Source of the DNA: Heterodera schachtii
Lineage: Eukaryota; Nematoda; Chromadorea; Rhabditida; Heteroderidae
DNA: 64,000 bases
Assembly (NCBI GenBank): GCA_023374025.1
Contig: SIJG01000079.1
Span: forward strand, 372,001-436,000
Direction of reading: 5' to 3'
The notes under the pieces were generated by a model. The model searched no databases. It was not told where the DNA came from and saw only the letters and a list, made by a program, of their open reading frames with translations. Each line of letters opens with the position of its first letter. The first letter of the stretch is position 1. Shown in pieces: positions 1-10,989 of the stretch. The position numbers and the translations under genes are program-made.

Positions 1-3000
1 TTCATTTGCTACTCAACAACAGAAAAATGGGTGTGAGGGGTTGTCCAGCTCGGCACTGTTGTTGTACACTCAGGTGGACCAAATAACAAAAATAATAATA
101 AAAAAAGCTGCTTTAGAGAGAAAGAATTGCGTTAATGAGTTAATAATTTTAGGCTTTCTGCAAGTTTGTTCAGCTGATCGATGCCCATTCCGAACTGTTG
201 GCCCCGTTCAAACAATGCCAAAATGGACGGAGTTCACCTCGGTGCCCAAAATTCACTTCTTTTTTTAAATTCTTTGACCATTTCAGTTCTCTGCACCTTT
301 GTGAACTTCCCGGCGCTTTTGTTGCTGCGCTGAAACATTCGCTTCCCCCTGAACAGAGCAACGCGTTGCAATGGTTCATCAACGGGTTCGATTTCCGATA
401 AAGAACTTAAAAGTTCGAACATTCCTTCGTCTTCAGTTTGAATCCCCATTGGGAATGGACTGCTCCGACTTTGTCCAGTCCATCGCCGTCCCATTGTTCT
501 GCTGCCTTTGAACTCAACAACGATTTGTTGCTGTTGGACGAAGACAGTGAGTGTTCCGTGGGCGCCTTCGGTTGGTCGGGTGCCGGCGATGTGATGTCGG
601 AGGACGAATGGGACGACGCCTTTTTGGCACATCGTTTTGGCATTTTGCCGCAGTGTGGCGGTGCCGACAACGGAACCAACGACTTCAACAAGTTCGACCT
701 GGTCACCGCTGACGGGGGCTTCGACTGCGCCGTAAGCATTTGGAAATTTCGATACAAAAGTTTTTAAATGGTTGTTCCATAGGACAATCCGTCGTGCCAA
801 GAGTTGCTGATGTTGCCGTTGATAAAGCGACAGATTCAAATTGCGCTCAAATGCCTTCGCCCGGGCGGCACTTTTCTTTTGAAGGCGTTCACATTCTTTG
901 AGAGGGAAATGGTGGCACTTATCGCTTCACTCTGTGCCGCATTTGGGGAGGTTGCGAATAAAAACAGACAAAACAAATGAGAATTTATTTCTAAATTTAG
1001 GTCCGATGCACAAAGCCTCCGAGCAGTAAACCGAGCAATTCCGAGGCAAGTTTGCTATATTTTTTGCAAAACTCATCTTTTCATTCCCAGGTTTATTTGC
1101 TGTGTCTGGACTTTATCGGCTGTTCTTCTTCCGTTTTTGCCAATCAAAATGGCCACCATCGGTGCCAATTTGATCTGATTTTCTTGGAAGTATGTCCTTT
1201 TTGCAGGTCCTTGGGGCCTGCTTTATTTAAAAATTAGAAAAAAGATTTAACTTTAAACTTAAAAATTAGCGCATTTTGGACGCAGCCCGAACATTGGCCG
1301 GCCATCAAATTGGCTTCATCGAATTCAATTTGGCCACTTTTCGTCGTCTTTCTCAGGACGAACGCGTAACATTTGGAAATTCTTATTTTATTTGTAATTT
1401 TTTGTTAATTTAGACAATTATTTCCATTGAAAAATGTTCGGCGGTTGAGCTGTGGGGCGCGCGAATATTGTCAAAAATCAGGCCCGAACAATGCCCGAAA
1501 TTGGCACAACCGTCGCACTGTTTTTGGCACCAAATTTGGCACCCAAAAAATTCGGACAAAGTTTTACGGATGATGGAACAACTTCGGCACGATGAGCCGG
1601 TGAGATTTTTGGAAAGGGGAAGGATTGGGTCAAATGTATGCCATTTTTGACATTTGCATCTTAAATTACAAAAAGTTATGGCATTATATTAATAGTGCGT
1701 TTGTTTTACTATTTTTTGTTGTCTTATTTTCAGGCCTCTTCCCAATTCGCTCCACTCATTTTCATGCCAAATTGTGCTCCGTTTTTTGCTTGGTTACTGT
1801 CGCAACAACAATTACCGTACAGCAACGGGCGGCGGCACAAAGCAACAAACGGTGCCGACAATGGCGACGAACAGAATGGCATTGGGCTAGGGGGAAGTAC
1901 TGCTTCCGTCTTCGTTGTGTTCGGCCGAATTGGTGACGCTGCGCAACGCAACGGAACTCGTCGAGTGGAGCATTCCCTTTTCGCACACCCAAATTGGCTG
2001 AAAGGAGCGGAAATGGTTCGAAAACGCTTTTATAATAAAGAAAAAAACAAAAGATGGGGAAGGAGATATGCCAATAGTGCCGGCAAAATTAAAAAAAAAT
2101 TTTGTAGAAACTTACAATTAGTAGTTCATCATAAAATTTTGAAAAAATCGCTGAAAAATTTGACACAGGGGGAAACGACCTGTTCCGGGTTAATTGTGAG
2201 TATTTCATTTCACCAACGCCGTTCTCCCCTTCAGTTTTCCCCTAACCAAAATTTGTTCCTAAACAAATAATTTCTAAAAAAATTAATTCGAAATATGTGA
2301 TCCTCCGTCCTCCATCATTTTCAGGTCTCTGATTTGTGTTCCGATGTTGCTACTAAAATGGATGACCAGAAGCAGTGCATCAACACTACGACGAACAATG
2401 GTCTTGTCCACCATCTTCAATTGTCGTCAAAATTGGAATGGCTTGGATTTCTCGTGGAGGTACAAAATGATTATTAATTATTTTTTATTAATTTACTTTC
2501 CGATTTTAGCAGTGCCAATCGGTGGCATCGTCCAATTTGTCCTCTCTTGAGCTGTCTTTGGCCCCATCGGAAGCCATTTTGGTGAATTTTGCCATCAATT
2601 TTCAACATTTTGCTCCCTTTCCATTTTGGTCTCGTTTCTCGGCCTCTGTGTTCGTCACGCTGTGCTCCATTTTCCAACACGTTCAACAAACATTTTGCCA
2701 AAATGGCAGTGCCAAATTTCGATTTTCTCAACCGAATGTATGCACAAAGAAATTATTGTAAAAATGAATTCTTGATTTTCGAAATATGCTTCACATAGCT
2801 TTCCCTTTCAATTAATTAAAATTTATTAATTACCTTCCTAATTAGGTAATAAATTGTCTTCCTCCCATTTAGCCCACAATTTGTGTCCCATTGTCCCACT
2901 TTTTGGCCAGCATTTGCAGTGTTTACAAAGCGCACATTGACTCCGATGAGCGGTGGACTTTGCTCAAATTTTTGCCTCTCCGTTTCTTCGAAATGCCAGT

Positions 3001-3312
3001 AAAAATTGCGAGAGAAAATGGTAGAAGTGCCGAAAGCGAATTTTTAAAATAAACATTTTGATTTTTTAAGAAAATGGAAAAGTCTCCGGAGACGGACAAC
3101 AGCAACAGCTGAAGCTCCTCGGTGAACAAATTGCCGAATTCAATGCGCGAACAATTGCTCTGTCGCGTTTTGCCAATGCGCAAGCGTCGCCCAAAACAAC
3201 TCCGATGTTGTCAAACGACAACGGCACAATCGGAGACCGAATTGGCAATGGGCCAACAGAAGCGCCGAGAGCCAAACGGATGAGAAGAGATAATCCACCG
3301 GGGAATGAATGA
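1..3312 (+). CDS. CMTR2: CMTR2-like cap-specific mRNA 2'-O-methyltransferase, 5' partial
   Basis: The family methylates the ribose of the second transcribed nucleotide of capped mRNA with SAM as donor. Exons that keep phase: <1–73, 153 to about 228, about 296–385, 437–731, 783–950, 1001–1045, 1091–1189, 1270–1365, 1414–1599, 1734–2015 (or 2195), 2325–2459, 2513–2737, 2873–3020, 3071–3312. The FtsJ-type domain shows 'SLHLCELPGAF', 'LNPHWEW', the catalytic-region 'LVTADGGFDC', 'GGTFLLKAFTFFE' and 'NSEVYLLCLDF' in the expected order. The first catalytic lysine region lies upstream of the window. The exons from 1414 on match the position of the second, non-catalytic methyltransferase-like domain. 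The last exon ends in a Gln- then Arg/Pro-rich tail with stop TGA at 3310. The junction 1045/1046 is GC–AG (AG|GCAAGT); the others are GT–AG. CMTR1 is the main alternative, but the motif set fits CMTR2 better. Confidence 0.85.
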
Positions 3313-3443
3313 GCAAATTCCTGGGCGGAAAGTGCATTTATTTCTCGCATTCGCTTAATGATCATTGGCTCTAATCATATTTTATCCACACTATTAAAGT
3401 TGTTCATCATATTAATTTACAATTTTGTCGGCATCTTTTAAAT
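3313..3443. other. 3' flank of the CMTR2-like gene
   Basis: AT-rich sequence between the CMTR2-like stop codon and the MITE. It ends with TTTTAAAT, the left copy of that element's target duplication. I see no gene. Confidence 0.5.
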
Positions 3444-4659
3444 TAGGGTTGGGCCCCCGCCCCCGACCCCGAACCCCGACATTTTTGGCCATTTTCGGGG
3501 AAAGCCCCGACCCCGAACCCCGACGCTTCCAACCCCGACAACCCCGAACCCCGACCCTTAACCCCGATCGGGGTCGGGGTTAAATATACACCCCTAAGAA
3601 TGGGATTTTTGTGGGGGAAAAGGCAAAAAAGTTATAAGAAATTTGAATTTTTTAACCATTTTGCCAATTTTATTATGTAAAGTAAATTTGCTGATTAGTA
3701 GTGCATCACACTTAAATTACTTTCTGTCATAGTTCGATACTGTTGACGTTTTCATTTTCATTTTAATTTATTTTTTTGTGATTAATATGGTTTTTTAAAC
3801 AAAAATCCCATAAAAATTGGTCATCATTGGCATAATTTTGACAAATTAAATACAATCTTGCTTTCGTTGAAATTAAAAAATTTAATTTTCCTTGACTAAA
3901 TCATGAAAATTTAATATATGTACATATTTCAAAATAATTTTGACAAAAAACCAAGAAAAAACCAAAAATTTATCAAAAATTCATAAAAATTTTTGGTGAA
4001 AACTGTTACAAAAGAGACCTTAAATTTCAAAATTCGCCCGGCGCTGCCTATCGGCATCGCCAGCGCCACAAAAAAAAGAACTATTTTTACATAAAAAAAT
4101 TTGGCTCAAAATCGAAAAATTTTATCATTTTTTTGGACAAAATCTGTTAACAGACCCATCCAAATTTTCAAATTTTTTTCACGGCGGCGCCTATCGGCAC
4201 CGCCGGACCCCTTTCTCCTAAAGGTCTTTAGAAAAAGAGCACCGCGAAAAAAAAGATGATTTGAAAAACAAAAAAAGATAAGGTGATCAGAAATTTTTGT
4301 GCATTTTTTTGAATAAAATCCACTATTTCTATTTGGGGGCCCGGTGCCATAGGAAAAATTTAAATTTTTGACTATTTTTACAGATTTTCACTGAAAATTA
4401 GCCATTTTAGATGCCTTATGTGTTTTAATTAATTCTATACAAAAATAAATAATGAAATAAAAAAGCATATAAAATTATTAATGAATACAAAAAATTTTAA
4501 GCAAAAATAATATAAAGTTTTTTGACTATATGGCATAAGGCAAAAATTGAAAAACCCGAACCCCGACCCCGAACGATTTGGCAACCCCGACCCCGAACCC
4601 CGACACTTCCAACCCCGAACCCCGAATTTTCAAACCCCGACGTCGGGGGCCCAACCCTA
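3444..4659. mobile_element. hAT-like MITE with 8-bp target duplication
   Basis: A 1216-bp element with perfect 16-bp terminal inverted repeats: TAGGGTTGGGCCCCCG at 3444–3459 and its complement at 4644–4659. TTTTAAAT directly flanks both ends, an 8-bp target-site duplication typical of hAT transposons. The subterminal regions are tandem CCCCGAACCCCGAC-like repeats. The interior is AT-rich and carries the GC hairpin GCGGCGCCTATCGGCACCGC near 4184–4206, plus a weaker copy near 4036–4062. There is no transposase ORF, so the element is non-autonomous. Confidence 0.88.
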
Positions 4660-5257
4660 TTTTAAATTTAATAATAAGTCTGCAAACCATGAATCGCAAA
4701 ATAATTAAGCATAAATGAACACACCGACTCAATTTTGGACTCCCAGTTCAAAAAGAATGTATGTGTTGCGAAGTGGGTTTTGAAAGATGATTTTTAAAAA
4801 TCATATTAGACGCTTTTGGTATCATTCGATCTTGGTGAGGAGAAGCTTTTTCTAAGCAATCTTAAACATTTTGACGCATCAGAAAAAAAATATGGGCGTT
4901 TGGAAATTTAGATTAACAATTTAGCAACATTTTTTGCTTTATGTCAGATATAGCCTTTTTTAATTATGTTAATTGCGCAAAAAATTTGTAGTGAGGCCGT
5001 AGCACAGAAAAATAAATACCTGTTACACTTTTCAAAAAGTGATTGATCCCACGAAAAGGAAGAAAAGCAAAAAAGTCTAAAGGACAGCAATAAATAAGAG
5101 CACCATAATCACTCAATTTAAGATATGTGATTATAAAAACACTTTGTATATTTGAAAATTCGGAAACAAATAAAACGTTTTTCACACTTTCCGTGTCTTT
5201 GTATTGTAAAAATACGTCAATATTGATAATAAAACAAAAAAAAAAACAAAAAAGCAA
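4660..5257. other. AT-rich stretch, no gene seen
   Basis: The stretch starts with the right copy of the TTTTAAAT duplication and is otherwise AT-rich sequence without coding character. A 97-codon minus-strand frame (4964–5257) is Phe/Tyr-rich and looks like a chance product of base composition. Confidence 0.4.
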
Positions 5258-5542
5258 ATGAATAATTGTGATGAGAGCCTAACAAAAAGACAAAAAAAAA
5301 AAACGGAAAAGCAAAAGGATGGTTTTGTCATTTTAATTGTTCGTCTTGAAGGAGAGGAAAATATTCCAGAAAATGCCGAAGAATTGGAGGAACACAACGC
5401 GAAAGTGAAGAGGGATAACCGTCAGATTGACAATTTGGACGAAGGGCCAAAACTGAAAAGGGAAAGAAAATTCATTAAAATTTGGGATAAAAGCACAGTA
5501 AACAACCGCCTAATCAGGGAAAATCACAAGAAAATTGGATAA
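5258..5542 (+). CDS. Hypothetical Lys/Glu-rich small protein
   Basis: An uninterrupted 94-codon frame from ATG to TAA. It is highly charged ('KRQKKKTEKQKDG', 'EEHNAKVKRD'), with a short hydrophobic strand 'FVILIVRLEG' and no signal peptide. I do not recognise a domain. The GC content of its middle part is higher than the surroundings and the charged run could form a short coiled coil, which is the only support for it being real. It lies convergent to the Mpv17-like gene. It could be one exon of a larger gene or a non-coding frame. Confidence 0.3.
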   Translation: MNNCDESLTKRQKKKTEKQKDGFVILIVRLEGEENIPENAEELEEHNAKVKRDNRQIDNLDEGPKLKRERKFIKIWDKSTVNNRLIRENHKKIG

Positions 5543-5695
5543 AAATGACTTTAATAGACATTTTCACGCGACATTATTATTATTTTTGAAGATTAAAAGG
5601 GGAAGAGGAGCGGAAAAATCCAGGTCCGGAGAATAACATTTTAGCTCGCTAGGGAAATGGGCCGATTTTACTCCCTCAAAAAAAAGGAAAAGGAC

Positions 5696-5852
5696 GGTAC
5701 TTTTCTGTTTTTTGGTCGCATACCAAATTTTGAAAAATGGACAAAAAGCACGAAAAACTCAAACGATTCAAAAAATGATACTGTACACTCTTTATGAATT
5801 TGCACGTATTTTTGTTATTTTTTGGCATGCGACGCAAAAACAGAAAAGTACC
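5696..5852. repeat. Short foldback element downstream of the Mpv17-like gene
   Basis: Inverted arms of about 29 bp: GGTACTTTTCTGTTTT at 5696 with a following GGTCGCATACC, and the complementary GGCATGCGACGCAAAAACAG run ending in GTACC at 5852. The spacer is AT-rich. It lies just past the last recognisable exon of the Mpv17-like gene, where that gene's final exon would be expected. Confidence 0.6.
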
Positions 5853-5889
5853 AAAGAGCGGAAAAATGAATAAATAAATGGAATAATAC

Positions 5890-7100
5890 CTTGTAATTGT
5901 TGACCAACACGTCCAAGTAAATGCGTTTTGTCCGCTGAATCGCATTTTGTGTTGAGAACGAATCCAAAAAGTTGACGGAAAACAAAAAGGCGGCGGTCAA
6001 AGCGGGCGCTAACAAAACAAAGAAATAAAACATTGAATTATGAAGGCCAATTTTAATTTTATCACTTTTTGGATGGGGCCTTTTGGTTGGACTTTTTGAA
6101 ATTGCTTTGGTCATTAACATTAATTTATTCCAACCATTTCCTTACCATTGAAAATTCGAACAAAAATCATGAAAATTCGAACAAAAATCAATTTAAAAAA
6201 ACTAATGGAAGGAATTCGAATAGTGAAACTTTTGATGCCTCACAGTGAACAAAAGGACACCAAATGCAAATAGTCTCCCAACGGTTGACCAACCGATCAG
6301 ACTCTGATCCACCAGCACTCGCTTGAGGCCCGTCTGAAGGGTCACTTTGCCAGCAGGGCCCACCCTTTTGGGGTTGCCAATGCGCCGGTCCATGAAGCGA
6401 AACCAATGAAATTGGATGGGTGCCTAAACAGAAGTGCATTGAAAAAAAACGGCAAAATCATTAATGTTTAGGGATTATATCGGCGTGACTGTTTTGGTGT
6501 CTGTTAGAAAAATGGATTTTTGGCGCCGTAAAAATTCGAAAAATTAAATAGAAGCACCAAAAATTGAATAAACTTTTAGTTTCTTTTTCCGCAATCAACA
6601 AAAGTTGGTATTTTTCTACATTTCAAGACTAATTTTTAGAATGATAAGCCATAAACATATTTTTTAAAGGCAATTTTGGCATTTCGAATTTACGGGGCCA
6701 AACAATATAAAATCGAATTTGGCTCCGAGGTTCGAACCGTCAAATCGTATCAAATCAGTAAAAAAAATGCAACTTCATAAAACTCTGGCGCCAAAAATAA
6801 AAAGATTGTTAAAAAAAACTGAAAACTAAACATACAATGACAATGGCTGTCGTCAGAGCAAAGCGCGACGTGCGAAAAGGGTCCCATTTGTCGCGCTTTT
6901 CTATGAATTTTTGGCACAAAATGTCGCCAGTTGCTGCGAGAACGCCTGTAAATGAAATTCGACTTTTTGTGATTTTTCACTTTAATTGGCATTTTTAACC
7001 TGCCGAAAACACTTGCACGAAAAAAGGTTTGCCAGGAAAAATTCGTTGAAAATGTTTGTGAAAATAAATTGACGGCATTGTTGTTGTTGTCGCTGCCATT
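5890..7100 (-). CDS. Mpv17/PMP22-family membrane protein, C-terminus not found
   Basis: Mpv17/PMP22 proteins are four-helix proteins of peroxisomal or inner mitochondrial membranes, proposed to act as channels. Minus-strand exons keep phase: about 7100–7000, 6945–6836 (donor GTATGT), 6423–6294 and 6008–5890. The translation shows the family series: a hydrophobic start ending 'SAGVLAATGDILCQKF', then 'DPFRTSRFAL', 'PIQFHWFRFMDRR', 'KRVLVDQSLI', 'APALTAAFLF' and 'RIYLDVLVNNYK'. The family's final 'WP..Q..NF..VP..R' exon should follow the donor at 5890. I could not find it in the next kilobase, and a foldback lies there. No in-frame ATG is visible in the first exon, so the true start may lie upstream of 7.1 kb. 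The family call is firm; whether the gene still works is unclear. Confidence 0.75.
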
Positions 7101-8198
7101 AATTGTTTAAATAAATAAATTTATTAAACCGCACACTTAAAAATTCAATTTTTAAACCAAAAGCAAATTATATTAAACACATGAAAAAGGCAAGTATAAA
7201 AAGTCGCTGCTTAATTGTCCTATTACAAGCACGAAAATGATCAATGAGGCAAAACATTACATAAATTGATCAATCACAGGCTCGTAAATAGTCAAAAGGC
7301 CTAATCTCGCAACCAATGGGGGTGGGGGGGGGGGCAAGGGCGTAGCCAGACCCTTGGCTTTAGGTGGGTGCTGAAGTCAAAATTCGATTTTTAGGGTGTT
7401 TTTCTTTTTTTAAGTCGGTTTTTAGGGGAGTGTAGGTTGTTTCGGGGGGGGGGGGGCTTTAGCCCCCTCAGCCCCTCCCCCCCCTGCCTATGCCCTTGGG
7501 GGTGGGGGGGGGGTAAGCGGGAATATTGAAATGAAAAAGCATTGGTTAGGCTGCAATTTCTAATTCTCCTAAATTTATATTTTCTTTCTATGTGTTTTTC
7601 AGTATTAATCAAAAATCCTCATAATTGTTCGGGCTTGCTACTATTTACGAATAAGACATCTCTTTAGACCAATTCCTTTAACCAATTCCGAATCCCTAAT
7701 ATTTAACCAATTTCGAATCCCTAACCCTGGTATTTGAGGAAATTTGGATTTATGGATGCTATGCAAAATATATTTTATATCTGGTTATGGATATGGATCT
7801 GATCAACCATCACGAAACTTGATATTACGAAGGCTGAAAAATGAAATATATTCAGCTGATTTAAAACAACAAAATGAGACGGAATGGGTGGGGTGAGAGG
7901 GGAGGGGGGAAAAGGGGAGACAAATGGAGGCGAAAATGTAAATAAACATGGTCTTTGAACACCTCACAGACACAGAGAGAGAGAAAGTGGGGAGAGAAAC
8001 AAAAGTACAAAATAATACGGCACGGAGAAAAAATATTTTCCAATGGATTTTTGCTAATTGATTTAAGAAATTTTGAATTAATAAAAAGCGAAAAAGCCTA
8101 ATACATAAATACCGGTTTACCTCAGATTGAATTTCGTGAACAGGAATTATGTACAGTTTAAGAAACAAAATTGAGTTGTTCATAATTATTTAATCGAA
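7101..8198. other. Intergenic region with a G/C-run MITE
   Basis: AT-rich sequence with homopolymer G runs near 7320 and 7500 that flank a small MITE (next entry). The stretch 7900–8000 is purine-rich (GGGGAGA and GAGAGA runs). I see no convincing gene. Confidence 0.4.
7335..7497. mobile_element. Small MITE with CAAGGGCGTAGCC termini
   Basis: Its terminus CAAGGGCGTAGCCAG at 7335 faces CCTATGCCCTTG ending at 7497. It belongs to the same family as 54328–54667, where an exact 8-bp duplication confirms the ends. Here the flanks are G-runs, so a duplication cannot be told from the repeat. The interior holds a G run at about 7444–7456 followed by C-rich sequence. Confidence 0.65.
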
Positions 8199-8279
8199 TA
8201 CCGTACTTCCAAAAATGGGGGATAATAATCGAGGGTGAGTTCTATTCGAGGGTGGGGCTATATTCAAGGAAGTACGGTA
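8199..8279. repeat. 81-bp palindromic element
   Basis: TACCGTACTTCC at 8199–8210 is exactly complementary to GGAAGTACGGTA at 8268–8279. The interior contains repeats of ATTCGAGGGTG. It looks like a miniature foldback or MITE remnant. Confidence 0.6.
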
Positions 8280-8483
8280 AAATAGTAAAAAAAGCTCCGA
8301 GATTGTTTGAGACAAAAATATAAAAAACATATAAATATTTAATTGTTATTTGTTAGTTAAAAATGATAAAATTTTATGGCTTTTTACGTCATATTATAAT
8401 GATGCAATAAAAAAAATATTTAGGAAAAAATGTTTTTATGGGTGACTATTTAATGAAGCCCCACTGGGACAGAAAGCACACAT

Positions 8484-10032
8484 TTGTTTTGCGAATCGGA
8501 AATGTTTTTCCCAATTTCACTTTTCATAAATTTTGCAATGTTTTACAAATTGCTAAAAATTGAAGGCTCCCCAAATTTGGCAAGAACAATTGCTAATAAT
8601 GCTGCCAATTTGACACAAAATCCTTTTGTTTTGTCAAAAAATAATGCTCAACAAAATGCGAAAAGGCATTTCAAAGGTTTGACATTTTAAAATTACCCTT
8701 TCAAATTGAAAAAAAAAAATTTAGCTAAAAATGATAAAAATTATTGCAATTTATCCACAAATCTCCAAACATTTAATTCACTGAATTCTCAAAGAATTGG
8801 TGAGCATTTAAACAAATAATTTGAATAAATTTTGCATTAAAATTATTAACAATTAAATTATTTAGTTAAAGGAAAAAAGCTAAAAATTATTCAATCGTTG
8901 GAAAATAAGCGACCAAATTTGACGCATAAAACTCACTTTGATTACATGAATCAATTGAAGATTATGCTGGCTAATAAATCGGAAATTGAAAAAGTGCGAA
9001 ACGCAACAATTGATGCCCTCGGGGGAGAATTTGAAAAGGGAAAAGTATCGTAAAACATAAATAATATTAAATTAAAAAACTGATTAAATTACAGCAGGAA
9101 AATGATGCTTATTCAATTTGCGCATTAAATGAAGCATTAGCAAAAGCCAAAGAAATGGTCGAATATTCGGAAGAGCAATTGGCCGAAACTGAACGCATTT
9201 TTGAAATTGCAAGAGTAATGTGGAAAGCGATCAAAAAGCATGACAAAGTGCCAAAAAGGATGTAATAAGTCAAAAAAAAAATTGAAAAACATTTACAGAA
9301 TGCCGTGGGCATTGTGCCGCGGCTGCGCTTCATCGGTTTGGTGCTTTGGCATTTGGCCGTTCGGCAGAGTCCGCTGATTGACCAGCAGCACAATGGGGCA
9401 CCACTGCTGGTGTTCACTGCCAAAATGAGGCCGAACATTGACCCGCATGACCCGACGGAATGGCAAACGATGCTTTGGCATTTCGACCAAAATTTGGCGA
9501 ACGCAGCGATGGCGGTGGAAGGCCAAAAAGAGGCGAATGAGGGGGAAATTGAGGACGGAAAAGGGGAGGGGGAGGAGGAGCAAAATGAGGGGGAAGAAGT
9601 CGAACTGCTGAGAGAATTGGGGGAGAAAGTGGGCCAAGGCCGTGCCCAATTTGGGGACCGGGAAAGGCACGCCGAACTCGGCAAGAAGTTCAGTCTGTTG
9701 AAGAAGTCGACGAGCAACGACGGAGCCCATGGGATGGTTAATTTTTGTTTTGTCTACCGACCATTTCTCGTGTTCGGCTCGCAATCGGTGGAGATTCTTT
9801 TGTTCATCAGGGTAATTAATTAATTGAGCAATTAAACTTCGTGATTGATGGCACTTTTTCACTCGACCAGGGTCTTTTGGAAGGGCATTTCAATGCAAAA
9901 ACAATGGACGAATATTTGGAGAATGGCAAGCAAATTGAGACCAATTCGTACTTGTTGACCACTCATTTGTCACTTCGAATGATGACCATTCAATTGCTGA
10001 CAGTGGGAGAACATTTTGGATACAAATTTTAA
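8484..10032 (+). CDS. Unrecognised multi-exon gene with acidic region
   Basis: Exons inferred from splice sites with consistent phase: 8484–8676, about 8728–8800, about 8866–9047, about 9097–9215, about 9300 to about 9810, then about 9872–10032 with stop TAA at 10030. The product is largely helical and charged. It has 'ALNEALAKAKEMVEYSEEQ' (coiled-coil-like), a hydrophobic-aromatic stretch 'LRFIGLVLWHLAV', an acidic Glu/Gly run near residues coded at 9540–9600, and a basic 'GKKFSLLKKS'. No clear signal peptide. I do not recognise a family. Good GC contrast between exons and introns and phase agreement support a real gene; the start codon is the weakest part. The acidic exon is also open on the opposite strand. 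Confidence 0.5.
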
Positions 10033-10989
10033 TGTAAAGTAAGAAACTGACGAAACTCATAATTGTTGACTGTTAAATTTACCTAATATGAATATCTCCG
10101 GTTTTTTTGCTAATAAAAGATAAACTGAAACTCTTAATTCTTAATAATGAAAGATATATGTATTCCGAGATGTTGAACAAAATTTTGATAATGGAATTTT
10201 CTGATTTTTATAGTCTTTTGAGAAATAAGAGAAATTTTATGGTTTAGACTAGAGTAACAAGGGATTGGGACTTTCCGAGACTAGAAAAGCCGGATCTGGA
10301 CCCCAACTTTCAACAAGGTCCGGGAACGGAAATTTTTCCAGGAAAAGAAGCAAAAAAAATAAAATAAATAAATTAAAAAATTTATGCAACTTTTAACAAA
10401 TGAAAATATTATAAAAATAAATTTTTCGTTTTTGTTACGGCTTAAGTAATGGCAGAGCTTCGATATCTGAGGGTTTTTCCTCATTTGGTGGTCTTTTAGA
10501 GGGTCAAAGAGGATTTTTTTGGAAAATGAGGATTTGCGGATTTTTGTGATCTTTTGAGAAATTTGAGGTGGTCTTTTGATAAAAAAGTGACAAAGACGCA
10601 TGCTTTTTTGAAAAATTAGATATATTTGGCATATTTGGCAAAATGTTCGAACTTTTTCTTCAAATCGTAAACATTTTTTCGAAAAATCCTCATTTTGCAA
10701 TAAATTTAATTAATTTCCTGTTAAAAATCGCACTCAAAATCCCAAATGTTTCCGGCAGCGCCTATCGGCACTGCCGGACCCCCTCCTCCCAATGTTGCCC
10801 AAAAGTTTTTTGGAAAAACCGCGCAACAAAAAAAAAGCAATTTAAAAGCAAAGAATTAAGAGTTTGTCTAAAAATCGAATTTTTTTGAGGTTTTAAATGA
10901 GATTTGTTATAGATTTTTACCAAAAATTACTAATTATGGGCCAACCAGGGCCCCAAGGGGCCCTGTGAAAGCGCCGGGGCCGCTTTCAA
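10033..10989. other. Intergenic repeat region with the shared GC hairpin
   Basis: AT-rich sequence without a gene. Near 10753–10779 it contains CGGCAGCGCCTATCGGCACT followed by GCCGG, a one-change version of the GC hairpin found in several MITEs, again followed by a CCCC(T/C) run and an AAAAGTTTTTTGGAAAAA-like tail. I could not define element ends. A G/C-rich patch near 10940–11010 precedes the Helitron-side arrays. Confidence 0.5.

Noticed and set aside
234..839. 201-codon minus-strand ORF
   Set aside because: It is the antisense of CMTR2-like exons; the plus strand carries the family motifs and splice sites.
9109..9862. Minus-strand ORFs of 189–202 codons
   Set aside because: Ser/Pro/Leu-rich antisense of the plus-strand exons at 9.1–9.8 kb, including the acidic run; no domain and no splice logic.
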